64,000 bases of DNA from Lewinella sp. JB7 (GTDB lineage: Bacteria; Bacteroidota; Bacteroidia; Chitinophagales; Saprospiraceae): assembly GCF_024297185.1 (NCBI RefSeq), contig NZ_JANCTD010000005.1:62001-126000 (forward strand), given 5' to 3'. Below the pieces are notes generated by a model. The model had not been told where the DNA came from, ran no database searches, and worked only from the letters and a program-made list of their open reading frames with translations. Position numbers and translations under genes: made by a program. This document shows positions 19,593-27,227 of the stretch, in pieces. The stretch's first letter is position 1; every line of letters begins with the position of its first letter.

Positions 19593-19923
19593 AGGTGTGG
19601 TTTGTGTATTACGGGTACTGGGGGACCCGGCGGACACACTCAATGCGTACGGTAACGAATAAGGAAGCCATCCGACGGGAGACCGACAGGATATATCTCA
19701 GGCCGAAGGACCTAAGCAGAGTAATAAGCGGACAAGGTGAGTGTTGGTCCAAATAGTGTTTGAACAAATAAGCGCCTTTCCGCTGGTAAATCCTAATTTC
19801 CAGGAGACAAACTGTCCGCAAAAACAGGCTCATTTTGTGACCGCTACTCGCTGGAGGCGAAGAGCCGGCATCTTGCGTTGATTATGCTCATTATTTGGCC
19901 TCTAATGTGCAAGTTATGAGCAA
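19593..19923. other. Gene-free interval
   Basis: This 331-base stretch lies upstream of the beta-helix gene and downstream of a same-strand gene. A 74-codon frame on the minus strand (19609-19833) has no recognisable features. I see no tRNA, strong hairpin or exact TAnnTTTG promoter box. It presumably carries the promoter of the beta-helix gene. Confidence 0.5.
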
Positions 19924-20601
19924 TTAAGGGTGGGTGATCAGATCCGCAAGCTGATCCGCGAACGATGCCGTACGCGCGTAACTCAGGTGAGGGAGTCCGA
20001 TCACGAGCGGCCCCCCCGCCGGACGCGCGTACTTGATATAGGTTCGGGGTGCGCAGGCCAACTGAACGGTCTCGGGTGAACCGAACAGCTCCCGGTACAG
20101 GTGAAAGGCGGAGGGGGCGGGGCCATTGCCGATGCAGCAGACCACCCGCGGGCTCACCGTCTCCAGGAACGAGCGGTGAAATTCGGAACAGTCGATACGG
20201 TCCAGTCCGAACCGTTTGAGTTGAGCGGCATCCCGCGCGCGGTAGAAGTAGGCATACGTATTAAAGATCTGGCGGGGCCGCAGGTCCAGCGCCATCCGTT
20301 CGGTCAGTAAATTCACAAGTTGATCCGCCTCCCGTACGAAGTTCCCCTGGGCCTGGGGACCGTCGTACCACCGGTGCAGCCCCGGTCGTTGCTTCCGTTC
20401 TTCCCATCCGCAAGGATAGGCGCGGTCTGGGACGCCAAAGGGCTTCATACTGACCACCATAAGGTCCGCCGGACGCAGGGTGGTATCCGGATCGGAAGCG
20501 AAGGGAGCCATACCGAGACGTTCCATCTCCCGGCGAATGTCCGGTTCGGCGGTCGCCAGCGTGCGCCGAAAGTGGGTCTGGTAGGCGGTCCAGTCAGTCA
20601 T
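19924..20601 (-). CDS. Conserved protein of unknown function, faintly uracil-DNA-glycosylase-like
   Basis: 225 residues, no signal peptide or membrane segment. Visible landmarks are ADLMVVSMKPFG near residue 45, a central NTYAYFYRARD, VVCCIGNGPAPSAFHLYREL near residue 155 and VIGLPHLSYA near residue 203. The pattern of a strand-end motif early and a GLPHLS motif late recalls the uracil-DNA glycosylase fold, but catalytic motifs cannot be assigned with confidence. It overlaps the upstream transporter gene by eight bases, so the two are probably co-transcribed. Confidence 0.7.
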   Translation of the reverse strand: MTDWTAYQTHFRRTLATAEPDIRREMERLGMAPFASDPDTTLRPADLMVVSMKPFGVPDRAYPCGWEERKQRPGLHRWYDGPQAQGNFVREADQLVNLLTERMALDLRPRQIFNTYAYFYRARDAAQLKRFGLDRIDCSEFHRSFLETVSPRVVCCIGNGPAPSAFHLYRELFGSPETVQLACAPRTYIKYARPAGGPLVIGLPHLSYARTASFADQLADLITHP

Positions 20602-22153
20602 CTTGCTCGGTGGTTAGTGGAAACATGCGGGACACCCCGGCAATGGCCGCGAGCCCGCTGACCATGGCGAGGGTACGGAACGGGAAGTCCGCGGGGTAGG
20701 GGAGGTAGGCCGGGAGTCCCAGAGTTTCATCACCGCCCCCGAACCGCAGGAAAGCCGCCAGCACGAATCCCGCCAGGGCGCCGCGCGCGTTAGCCCGGGG
20801 GTCAAAGAGCGCGCACGTCAGTGCCGGAAATAAGAGACAGTACACGAAGTCCGAGCACAGAAACCAGAGCGCGTACACGCTCTGCACCCGAAACGCAATC
20901 AGGGTCGCGGCCGTTCCGACGATCCAGATGCAACGCTGGATGAGCACCGCTACCCGGTCGGAGGGCAGCGACGGACGAATGAGCGGACGGTAAACGTTCC
21001 AGACCCCCATGCTACTGGCGCTGAGTACGCTGCTGTCTACGCTGGACATCACGGCCGCCGCCACGGCTCCCAGACCGATCACCGCCACGGTGGGGGTAGT
21101 GAGGTAGCGTACGACCCACGGCAGGGTAGCGCTCGCGTCGGGCGGCGCGCCGGCGGGCAGCACCGACCAATCCACCGTAGCCGAAACCATACCGATCAGT
21201 ACCGGCGCTACGGCGGCCAGCAGACAGATGACCCCCGCGACGAGACTGAGGCGCACGGCCGTACCCTCATCCCGCGCCGCGAGCACCCGCTGAAAATACA
21301 CCTGCCAGGGGATCCCGCCGAAGACGAGCAGCAGGGCGTAGTCCCACCACGTCCAGTAGCTACCCTCCAGTGCCGCACGGGAGGGGAGCAGGGTAGCGGC
21401 ACTGCCGAACTTGGACTTGTAAGCGGTCCAGGTAGCTTCCAGCCCGCCTGTAAATTCCAGCGCGAAGGGCACGATCAGGGCCAGGCCGACGAATAGAATG
21501 ATCAACTGTACGACATCGGTCAGCGCTACGGCCCACAGTCCTCCGAGGGCGGTATACGCCACGGCGATGGCGGCCGACAACAGGATGGCGGTCGTGAGGT
21601 CGATGCCGAGCACCGTGCCGAAGGTGGCGCCCAGCGCGGTGAGGATAGCGGCCGTCCAGAAGAGCTCGCCGGTGAGGGCGGGCAGGAAGAGAACGGCCGT
21701 GAGCTTTTTCCCGTAGCGCTCGGTGAGCGGATCGAGCATGGTCCGGTACCTGCGGCGTCGCATGGTGCGGGCGAAGAAGAGCCCGCCGATGACCAGCGAC
21801 AGCGCATACCCCCAGGGCGCCTGTACCCAGATGAGCCCCTGGGTAGCGATGTACTCCGCCGTCCCGTTAATGAAGCCACCCCCCACCCACGTCGCGCTCA
21901 TGGTGAAGATGGCTACGTAGAGCGGCAGCTCGCGGCCGGCCAGCATCATACTGTCCGCGTCGTCGTCTCCGCCCCGCCGCTTGCCGGCGGCCCGGGCACC
22001 GATGTAGTAGATCACGGCGTAAAACGCCGACATGCTGGCGAAGGCCGGCCAGTGCACCCCCCCTTCCGTAAAGATGTAGAGGTACATAGCGGCGCCTCCG
22101 AGCAGGATACCGAGAAAGAGCAGGGGGAGGAAAATGCCGGGGGTAGATCGCAT
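20594..22153 (-). CDS. Sodium:solute symporter resembling the CHT1 choline transporter
   Basis: Inner-membrane sodium:solute symporter (SSS/SLC5). 519 residues with about thirteen hydrophobic segments. From memory of the animal high-affinity choline transporter SLC5A7, long stretches match closely: ATWVGGGFINGTAEY, WVQAPWGYALSLVIGGLFFA, TMLDPLTERYGKK, FLPALTGELFWTAAILTALG and ALTDVVQLIILFVGL. These positions include the family's substrate and sodium region. Choline, or a similar quaternary amine, is therefore the best guess, with sodium as driving ion. A BCCT transporter lies one gene away on the other strand. The C-terminal half is less conserved. Confidence 0.85.
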   Translation of the reverse strand: MRSTPGIFLPLLFLGILLGGAAMYLYIFTEGGVHWPAFASMSAFYAVIYYIGARAAGKRRGGDDDADSMMLAGRELPLYVAIFTMSATWVGGGFINGTAEYIATQGLIWVQAPWGYALSLVIGGLFFARTMRRRRYRTMLDPLTERYGKKLTAVLFLPALTGELFWTAAILTALGATFGTVLGIDLTTAILLSAAIAVAYTALGGLWAVALTDVVQLIILFVGLALIVPFALEFTGGLEATWTAYKSKFGSAATLLPSRAALEGSYWTWWDYALLLVFGGIPWQVYFQRVLAARDEGTAVRLSLVAGVICLLAAVAPVLIGMVSATVDWSVLPAGAPPDASATLPWVVRYLTTPTVAVIGLGAVAAAVMSSVDSSVLSASSMGVWNVYRPLIRPSLPSDRVAVLIQRCIWIVGTAATLIAFRVQSVYALWFLCSDFVYCLLFPALTCALFDPRANARGALAGFVLAAFLRFGGGDETLGLPAYLPYPADFPFRTLAMVSGLAAIAGVSRMFPLTTEQDD

Positions 22154-22226
22154 GCCGGGGCAAAATACAGCCCACCCGGCGATGTGCGCCCGCCCCGCAA
22201 GTGGTTACGTATCTTCCCACCCACCG

Positions 22227-22922
22227 ATGATGCGCTACCTGATCCCTTCGCTGTTCCTGCTCTTGCTCTGCTCCTGCGAGCCCGCCCCCGAAGCCGCTAC
22301 CGTAAACGACGGCTTTCCAACGGAAGTGCCCCCGCCCGCCGCCCCCGTCGAGGTGGTCACGCAGCCGGACTTCGATACCGCCCAGTGGACGGAGCTGATC
22401 CGCCTGGATCCCACTTTCATCCTCGACGTCCGCTACGCTACCGACAGTAATTTCATGGAGCAACGGATCTATGACTGCGGGCGTTGCTTTTACCGCCCGA
22501 CGGTAGCCCGTGCCCTGGCAGCGGCCCAAAAAGAACTGCGGCAGCAGGGACTGGGGCTGAAGATGTTCGATTGCTACCGCCCCGGCCCGTACCAACAACG
22601 GCTGTGGGATGTAATGCCGGACGCCCGCTACGTGGCCCACCCGTCGCGCGGCAGCGTGCACAGTCGGGGTGCCGCGGCCGATCTGACCCTGGTCGAGTTG
22701 GAGACCGGGGAGGAGCTCGACCTGGGCACACCCTACGATTTCTTCGGGGAGGAGGCCTACACGACCACCACCGACCTGCCGGACCGAGTGCTCCGCAATC
22801 GTCGTACCCTGCAGGACGTCCTGCGCCGCCACGGATTCGCCACCATCCGCACCGAGTGGTGGCACTTCAACTTCACCGGACCCCGGTTCCCGCTCAGCGA
22901 CTGGGTGTGGCCGTGCCCCTAA
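22227..22922 (+). CDS. VanX-type D-alanyl-D-alanine dipeptidase, lipoprotein
   Basis: Zinc dipeptidase of peptidase family M15D, hydrolysing D-Ala-D-Ala. 231 residues from the ATG at 22227; a longer frame from 22134 is rejected because it buries the signal sequence. The signal LIPSLFLLLLCSC has a plausible lipobox, so the protein is probably periplasmic and membrane-anchored. The metal-binding SVHSRGAAADLTL is near residue 145, and EWWHFNF near the C-terminus supplies the catalytic Glu and third ligand. The FDCYRP motif carries the conserved Arg. A role in wall recycling is more likely than vancomycin resistance, since no vanH or vanA partner is present. Confidence 0.88.
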   Translation: MMRYLIPSLFLLLLCSCEPAPEAATVNDGFPTEVPPPAAPVEVVTQPDFDTAQWTELIRLDPTFILDVRYATDSNFMEQRIYDCGRCFYRPTVARALAAAQKELRQQGLGLKMFDCYRPGPYQQRLWDVMPDARYVAHPSRGSVHSRGAAADLTLVELETGEELDLGTPYDFFGEEAYTTTTDLPDRVLRNRRTLQDVLRRHGFATIRTEWWHFNFTGPRFPLSDWVWPCP

Positions 22923-24445
22923 ACGACCCGCCCGTGGTACAATCGAGGATCCGGTATTCGGTGCTGTTGCCGCCCCTGGTACCGCTGCTGGGCTGTGCCC
23001 TCTTTGCCCTCCGGGATCCCCTAGCCCTGATTGGCCTGGCACGGGGGGCGAGCGACTGGATCCTCGACCATTTCGACTGGCTCTTTTCGTGGTCGTGCGC
23101 GGCCTTCCTCCTGCTTCTCGGATGCGTGTACTTTTCTCCCCTGGGGCGGGTGATCATCGGCGGCGATAAGACCCGGCGGCTGCTCCCCCCGTGGCGGTGG
23201 TTTGCCATTACGGCGTGTACGACGATCGCTACCGGCATCCTTTTCTGGGGAATCGCCGAACCCGTGTATCACCTCAGCGCACCCCCGTCGGCGGGGGAGG
23301 GTGCACCGGCCGTCTTCGCGCTCTCAACCCTTTTCCTGCACTGGACCCTGACGCCCTACGCGATCTATACCGTCGGCGGTCTCCTCTTCGCCCTCGGATT
23401 CTATAACCACGGGCAACCCTTTTCGCTCAGCACCCTGTTGGCACCCGTGCTGGGCGAGCGGGTACACGCTTACGGGGGCGCGGCCATCGATGCCCTCTGC
23501 CTCTTTGCGCTCATCGCCGGAATGGCGGCGGCCCTGGGAGCCGGCAGTCTGGCGCTACACGGAGGCATTACGGGATACGCGGGCGGGGACGCGGGTGCAA
23601 CGCCGACCCAATTAGCCATGATCATTGGAAGCATTGTCGTAGCCTTCAGTATTTCCGCCGTGAGTGGTCTGCAGCGGGGCATACGCGTGCTATCGAATTA
23701 CAACATCATCGGCTTCCTCCTGCTGGCGGTCTTCGTATTCGTTGCCGGACCCCTCCGGGAGACGGTCAGCCTGGCGGGGCGGGCGGTTCTGGATTACCTC
23801 ATCACCTTCGTGCCGCGAAATCTCGGACTCGATCCGGGCATCCCGAAGGATTGGTCGCACGCCTGGACGTCCTTTTACTGGGCTAACTGGTACGCCTGGG
23901 CGCCGGTCACGGCGCTGTTCCTGGGGCGCCTGGCCCGGGGATATAGCGTACGGCGATTCATCGAGGTCAATTTGTTGGCTACCTCACTCTTCGGTGCCTG
24001 CTGGATGGTGGCCTTCGGCGGTACGGCCCTGGTAATCGACGGATCGTCCGGGGAGCTCCTGTCGGCGGCGCTGGCGGCCCGGGGACCGGAAGCGGTCGCC
24101 TACACCCTGTTGGAGCAACTGCCCGGTCTGCGCGTCACGGCGGCGGTGTTTTTGCTCCTGGTGTTCCTTTCCTACGTAACGGCGGCCGACTCGAACGTAT
24201 CGGCGATGAGTGCGCTGTGTATGCGGGGCATCGGTCCGGACTCCGCGGAGGCTTCCGGCGGGATCAAGCTACTGTGGGGCGTGGTGATCGGGGGGACTTC
24301 GTGGGTGCTGGTTTCCTTTGCCGGCCTGGACGGTATCCGGTTGATCTCCACGCTCGGCGGATTTCCGGCCATGCTGTTGTTCCTGGTCGGGGCGGTAGGA
24401 CTGAGTCGGTTGGTCATCAAAAGCTTCGGGGCGGACAACATTTGA
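22913..24445 (+). CDS. BCCT family betaine/carnitine/choline transporter
   Basis: Inner-membrane transporter of quaternary ammonium compounds. 510 residues from a GTG at 22913, which overlaps the end of the dipeptidase gene by ten bases. Another in-frame GTG lies at 22934. About twelve hydrophobic segments are visible. The BCCT signature is clear as HAWTSFYWANWYAWAPVT followed by FLGRLARGYSVRRF, with the aromatic residues that form the substrate cage. The upstream open frame to 22484 is a shadow of the dipeptidase. The substrate is likely betaine or choline; the Na+ or H+ dependence cannot be told. Confidence 0.9.
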   Translation: MPLNDPPVVQSRIRYSVLLPPLVPLLGCALFALRDPLALIGLARGASDWILDHFDWLFSWSCAAFLLLLGCVYFSPLGRVIIGGDKTRRLLPPWRWFAITACTTIATGILFWGIAEPVYHLSAPPSAGEGAPAVFALSTLFLHWTLTPYAIYTVGGLLFALGFYNHGQPFSLSTLLAPVLGERVHAYGGAAIDALCLFALIAGMAAALGAGSLALHGGITGYAGGDAGATPTQLAMIIGSIVVAFSISAVSGLQRGIRVLSNYNIIGFLLLAVFVFVAGPLRETVSLAGRAVLDYLITFVPRNLGLDPGIPKDWSHAWTSFYWANWYAWAPVTALFLGRLARGYSVRRFIEVNLLATSLFGACWMVAFGGTALVIDGSSGELLSAALAARGPEAVAYTLLEQLPGLRVTAAVFLLLVFLSYVTAADSNVSAMSALCMRGIGPDSAEASGGIKLLWGVVIGGTSWVLVSFAGLDGIRLISTLGGFPAMLLFLVGAVGLSRLVIKSFGADNI

Positions 24446-24497
24446 CGGTTGTCGTTCTTTTTACTCACGCTTCGAACGGGGTTCCCCGCCGGGGCCG

Positions 24498-24505
24498 TAT
24501 CCTTG
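24498..24505 (+). promoter_or_regulatory. Possible promoter of moxR-like gene
   Basis: TATCCTTG differs by one base from the Bacteroidota -7 box TAnnTTTG and lies 19 bases before the ATG of the MoxR ATPase gene. No convincing -33 element is seen. The match is weak. Confidence 0.25.
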
Positions 24506-24523
24506 TAAACATTTACTTCCCCC

Positions 24524-25495
24524 ATGGCAAAACCCACTTTTTCCTCCGACGTCGAAGCCGTTGACGCGCTCGCTCAAGCATACCAGGATTTACGGGCCGA
24601 GATCGGCAAGGTGATCGTCGGCCAACAGGAGGTGGTAAAGACCGTCCTGATCTCCCTGTTCTCCAACGGCCACTCCCTACTGGTGGGCGTGCCCGGACTA
24701 GCCAAGACCCTGTTGGTTTCGACGATCTCCGAGGTGCTCGACTTGGACTTCAAGCGCATTCAGTTTACCCCCGACCTTATGCCGACCGATATTACCGGCT
24801 CGGAAATCCTCAACGACGAGCGGCACTTCGAATTTATGCGCGGTCCGCTGTTCGCGAATATCGTGCTGGCCGACGAGATCAACCGTACCCCGCCCAAAAC
24901 CCAGGCGGCCCTGCTGGAAGCCATGCAGGAGCGTTCCGTAACCGTCAGCGGCGTACGGCATAAATTGCCGGCCCCCTTCTTCGTGCTGGCCACTCAGAAC
25001 CCCATCGAACAGGAGGGTACATACCCCCTCCCCGAGGCGCAGCTCGACCGCTTCATGTTCAACATTCCCCTTGATTACCCTAGCTACGAAGAGGAGCTGG
25101 CCGTGGTACGGGGCACGACCGGGGTAGACCTGAACAGCGTCAACCACGTCCTGAGCGGACAGGAGATCCTGTTCTTCCAGCAACTGGTCCGGAAGATCCC
25201 CGTCAGTGATAACGTCCTCGAGTACGCCGTCAAGCTCACCGGCAAGACCCGGCCGAATACGGAACGGGCGGGGAGTAACGTCAATGAGTACATCAGTTGG
25301 GGAGCCGGCCCGCGCGCCAGCCAGTATTTGGTGCTCGGCGCGAAGTGTCACGCCGCCATCAACGGTAAGTACAGTCCCGACATCGAGGACGTGCAGGCCA
25401 TTGCCAAGTACGTCCTCCGCCACCGCATCGTACGCAACTACAAGGCCGAAGCGGAGGGAATCACGGAGGAGGCGGTGATCGAAGGGTTGTTCTAA
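24524..25495 (+). CDS. MoxR family AAA+ ATPase
   Basis: AAA+ chaperone-like ATPase, usually assembling or activating protein complexes together with von Willebrand factor A proteins. 323 residues. Walker A is GVPGLAKT near residue 50, Walker B VLADEINR near residue 115, and the sensor region PFFVLATQNPIEQEGTYPLPEAQLDRF is the family signature. The expected partners (DUF58, BatA/B) are not downstream; a SET-domain gene follows after three bases instead. The actual client is unknown. Confidence 0.92.
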   Translation: MAKPTFSSDVEAVDALAQAYQDLRAEIGKVIVGQQEVVKTVLISLFSNGHSLLVGVPGLAKTLLVSTISEVLDLDFKRIQFTPDLMPTDITGSEILNDERHFEFMRGPLFANIVLADEINRTPPKTQAALLEAMQERSVTVSGVRHKLPAPFFVLATQNPIEQEGTYPLPEAQLDRFMFNIPLDYPSYEEELAVVRGTTGVDLNSVNHVLSGQEILFFQQLVRKIPVSDNVLEYAVKLTGKTRPNTERAGSNVNEYISWGAGPRASQYLVLGAKCHAAINGKYSPDIEDVQAIAKYVLRHRIVRNYKAEAEGITEEAVIEGLF

Positions 25496-25498
25496 AGC

Positions 25499-25885
25499 AT
25501 GACCCACCTTCCCTTTCTGTACCTCAGGCCGAGTGAGCGCGGCGGCCGGGGCGTGTTTACCGCCGAGCCGATCGCTAAGGATACCGTCGTGGAATTGGCA
25601 CCGGTGATCGTGCTGACGGGGGAGGACAGGCAACTCATTCACCGCACGAGTCTGCACGATTACTACTTCGTCTGGGAAGATTCCGGGGCGGCATTGGCGC
25701 TGGGCTACGGCTCACTGTACAATCATGATTCGGCGCCCAACCTAGACTACGAGATGGACTACGGATTCGAGCAGATCCGTTTTACGGCCCTGCGGGACAT
25801 CCGGGGCGGTGAAGAATTGCTCATCAATTACATGGCGGGAGACGAACGCGAGGGGCTGTGGTTCGAGCCGGTCGACGGGCAGTGA
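25499..25885 (+). CDS. SET-domain protein (putative lysine methyltransferase)
   Basis: 128-residue free-standing SET domain, the fold of protein lysine methyltransferases. The SAM-binding start GRGVFTAEPIAKDT is near residue 17, the pseudoknot motif YGSLYNHDSAPN near residue 74 and GGEELLINY near residue 105. No cysteine-rich pre- or post-SET regions are seen. It starts three bases after the MoxR gene and is very likely co-transcribed. The target protein is unknown. Bacterial SET proteins of this length occur sporadically and may have been acquired by transfer. Confidence 0.85.
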   Translation: MTHLPFLYLRPSERGGRGVFTAEPIAKDTVVELAPVIVLTGEDRQLIHRTSLHDYYFVWEDSGAALALGYGSLYNHDSAPNLDYEMDYGFEQIRFTALRDIRGGEELLINYMAGDEREGLWFEPVDGQ

Positions 25886-25993
25886 AAAATGTCTAATCCC
25901 CACCAGTTATCGGGTCAAGAATTTATAATATTTCAAATGATTAGGCATCTGTATTAGATGGATGCTATAAATTCAATTAATAAATTGAATGAA

Positions 25994-26026
25994 CTTGCGT
26001 AGTATGGTCGATTGATTGCATCTTTG
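25994..26026 (+). promoter_or_regulatory. Candidate promoter of the tRNA-like pair
   Basis: CTTG, a 21-base spacer and CATCTTTG resemble the Bacteroidota pattern TTTG...TAnnTTTG, with one mismatch in each box. The predicted start would be about 30 bases before the first tRNA-like gene. The same CTTG-N21 spacing and a similar leader length precede the ordinary tRNA-Asp at 56158-56190. Confidence 0.5.
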
Positions 26027-26064
26027 CTAATGCAAGGACGAAGCAACGGCAGCGTCCGACACTT

Positions 26065-26215
26065 TGTAAGGTGATGAAATTGGCAGCCATGCCCGCTTGT
26101 CTCGCGGGTGGGGAGGTCGGTACAAACCCAGTTCAGTGCTCCGCGTGAGTGCGGCTCTTCGGAGCCATGAATGACGGCTAACCGCCCCGTGCAGGTTCGA
26201 CTCCTGCCCTTACAG
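26065..26215 (+). tRNA. tRNA-like RNA, copy 1: class II body, GUC anticodon, giant variable arm
   Basis: The 151-nt element folds as a tRNA. It has a perfect 7-bp acceptor stem (26065-26071 with 26208-26214) and a three-pair D stem ATG/CAT around an AAATTGGCAGC loop with G18-G19. The anticodon stem is CCCGC/GCGGG with loop TTGTCTC (anticodon GUC, 26099-26101). The T arm is perfect: GCAGG, loop TTCGACT, CCTGC (26191-26207). The base after the acceptor is G, and CCA is not encoded. Between anticodon and T arms lie 82 bases, against 10-20 in class II tRNAs. These form a GGGG/CCCC-based stem enclosing further hairpins, including GGCTC-TTCG-GAGCC. G73, G34-U35-C36, C38 and G2-C71 fit aspartyl-tRNA synthetase identity, but G10 and A37 are missing. 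Function in decoding is unproven. Confidence 0.75.
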
Positions 26216-26263
26216 CCTAATATTTAAAATTTTAAATCTCGAATTTTCAATTTTAAATTATTT

Positions 26264-26414
26264 TGTAGGGTGATGAAATTGGCAGCCATGCCCGCTTGTC
26301 TCGCGGGTGGGGAGGCCGGTACAAACCCCGTTCAGTGCTCCGCGTGAGCGCGGCTCTTCGGAGCCATGGATGGTGGCTAACCGCCCCGTGCAGGTTCGAC
26401 TCCTGCCCCTACAG
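26264..26414 (+). tRNA. tRNA-like RNA, copy 2: class II body, GUC anticodon, giant variable arm
   Basis: Second copy of the 151-nt element, 199 bases downstream in the same orientation across an AT-rich spacer. It differs from copy 1 at about eight positions. The acceptor change is compensatory: the fifth pair is A-U in copy 1 and G-C here (TGTAGGG/CCCTACA). Another change turns a G-T pair into G-C in the CCGCG hairpin of the variable arm. D, anticodon and T arms are identical to copy 1. Conserved arms plus covarying stems argue that both copies are functional RNAs. No CCA is encoded and no terminator is evident after it. Confidence 0.75.
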
Positions 26415-26489
26415 CTATAGGTTTATTTCGGTTTAATTTTTGGGAAGTACGGTTTGGCTACGGCCGGATCGTACTTCTTAATTTTGGGC

Positions 26490-27203
26490 ATGCCCGCCCG
26501 CCTCCATTCACTCATCGCCCGTCTCCGCCTGGGATGGCAACTCCGCGGGCTGCGGTGGCGAAGGTTGCGGCTTCCGCTTCCCCCCTCAACCGTACGTACG
26601 CGCCGGTGGGACCGGTTCTTTCAGTGGCTTGATCTTTGTCTTGTCTTCGACTTCTACGAAGCATGCACGTCTCTATGCAGCCCCTCGATCCGTCCCCTCA
26701 CCGGGGGGGAGATCTACACCCTGCGCACGGTCTTCGGCAACAGCATTCCTTACGAGTTGATGCGCGTCGACGAGCGCGCACACCTCGGTCCCCGGCAGTA
26801 CCGCTTCCTGTACGTCAGTTTTCATACCGTCAACAGCTGGGGACCGGTGAGCACGCCCACGCTGGTGCACGAAGCCGTCCACGTGTGGCAGTACGTGCAC
26901 CGGGGGGCGATCTACATTCCCCGCGCGCTGGCCGCCCAGCGATCGGCCATGCGGTACAACTACGGAGGGCTGAATGCTCTCGCGGGGGCCGAACGACTCG
27001 AAGACTTTAATTACGAGCAAATGGCCGATCTCGTAGAGGATGCCTTTCGGCTGGCCAATGGATACCCGGCGCAGTGGGTACGGGGACGTACGGCCAAAGT
27101 ACTTCATTACTATTATCCGTACCTGGAGGAATTAAGGGACTTCGCGCTTCCCCGACCATACCGGAATCCGGCCGAGTACCGGGATGTGGGCCACGAAAGG
27201 TAG
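26490..27203 (+). CDS. Putative zincin-like protein with HEXXH motif (DUF4157-like)
   Basis: 237 residues from the ATG at 26490; an upstream TTG at 26454 is unlikely. The metal-binding motif is HEAVHVWQYVH near residue 130. The preceding LTGGEIYTLRTVFGNSIPYELMRV resembles the segment before the HEXXH in DUF4157 (eCIS-core-associated) proteins, where a regulatory or protease-like role is assumed. No signal peptide is seen, and the N-terminus is very Arg-rich. No contractile injection genes are nearby. Catalytic activity is not shown. Confidence 0.65.
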   Translation: MPARLHSLIARLRLGWQLRGLRWRRLRLPLPPSTVRTRRWDRFFQWLDLCLVFDFYEACTSLCSPSIRPLTGGEIYTLRTVFGNSIPYELMRVDERAHLGPRQYRFLYVSFHTVNSWGPVSTPTLVHEAVHVWQYVHRGAIYIPRALAAQRSAMRYNYGGLNALAGAERLEDFNYEQMADLVEDAFRLANGYPAQWVRGRTAKVLHYYYPYLEELRDFALPRPYRNPAEYRDVGHER

Positions 27204-27227
27204 CTTTACCGGGGAATACCACTACGC

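Noticed and set aside
19609..19833. 74-codon minus-strand frame in the gap before the beta-helix gene
   Set aside because: No signal, motif or context supports it, and it overlaps the expected promoter region.
22484..22912. Upstream extension of the BCCT open frame
   Set aside because: It covers the dipeptidase gene in another phase and has no hydrophobic or family features. The GTG at 22913 is a better start.
26065..26414. tmRNA or group I intron-containing tRNA
   Set aside because: No tag reading frame and no split acceptor as in tmRNA. The extra sequence is in the variable arm, not the anticodon loop, and is far shorter than a group I intron.
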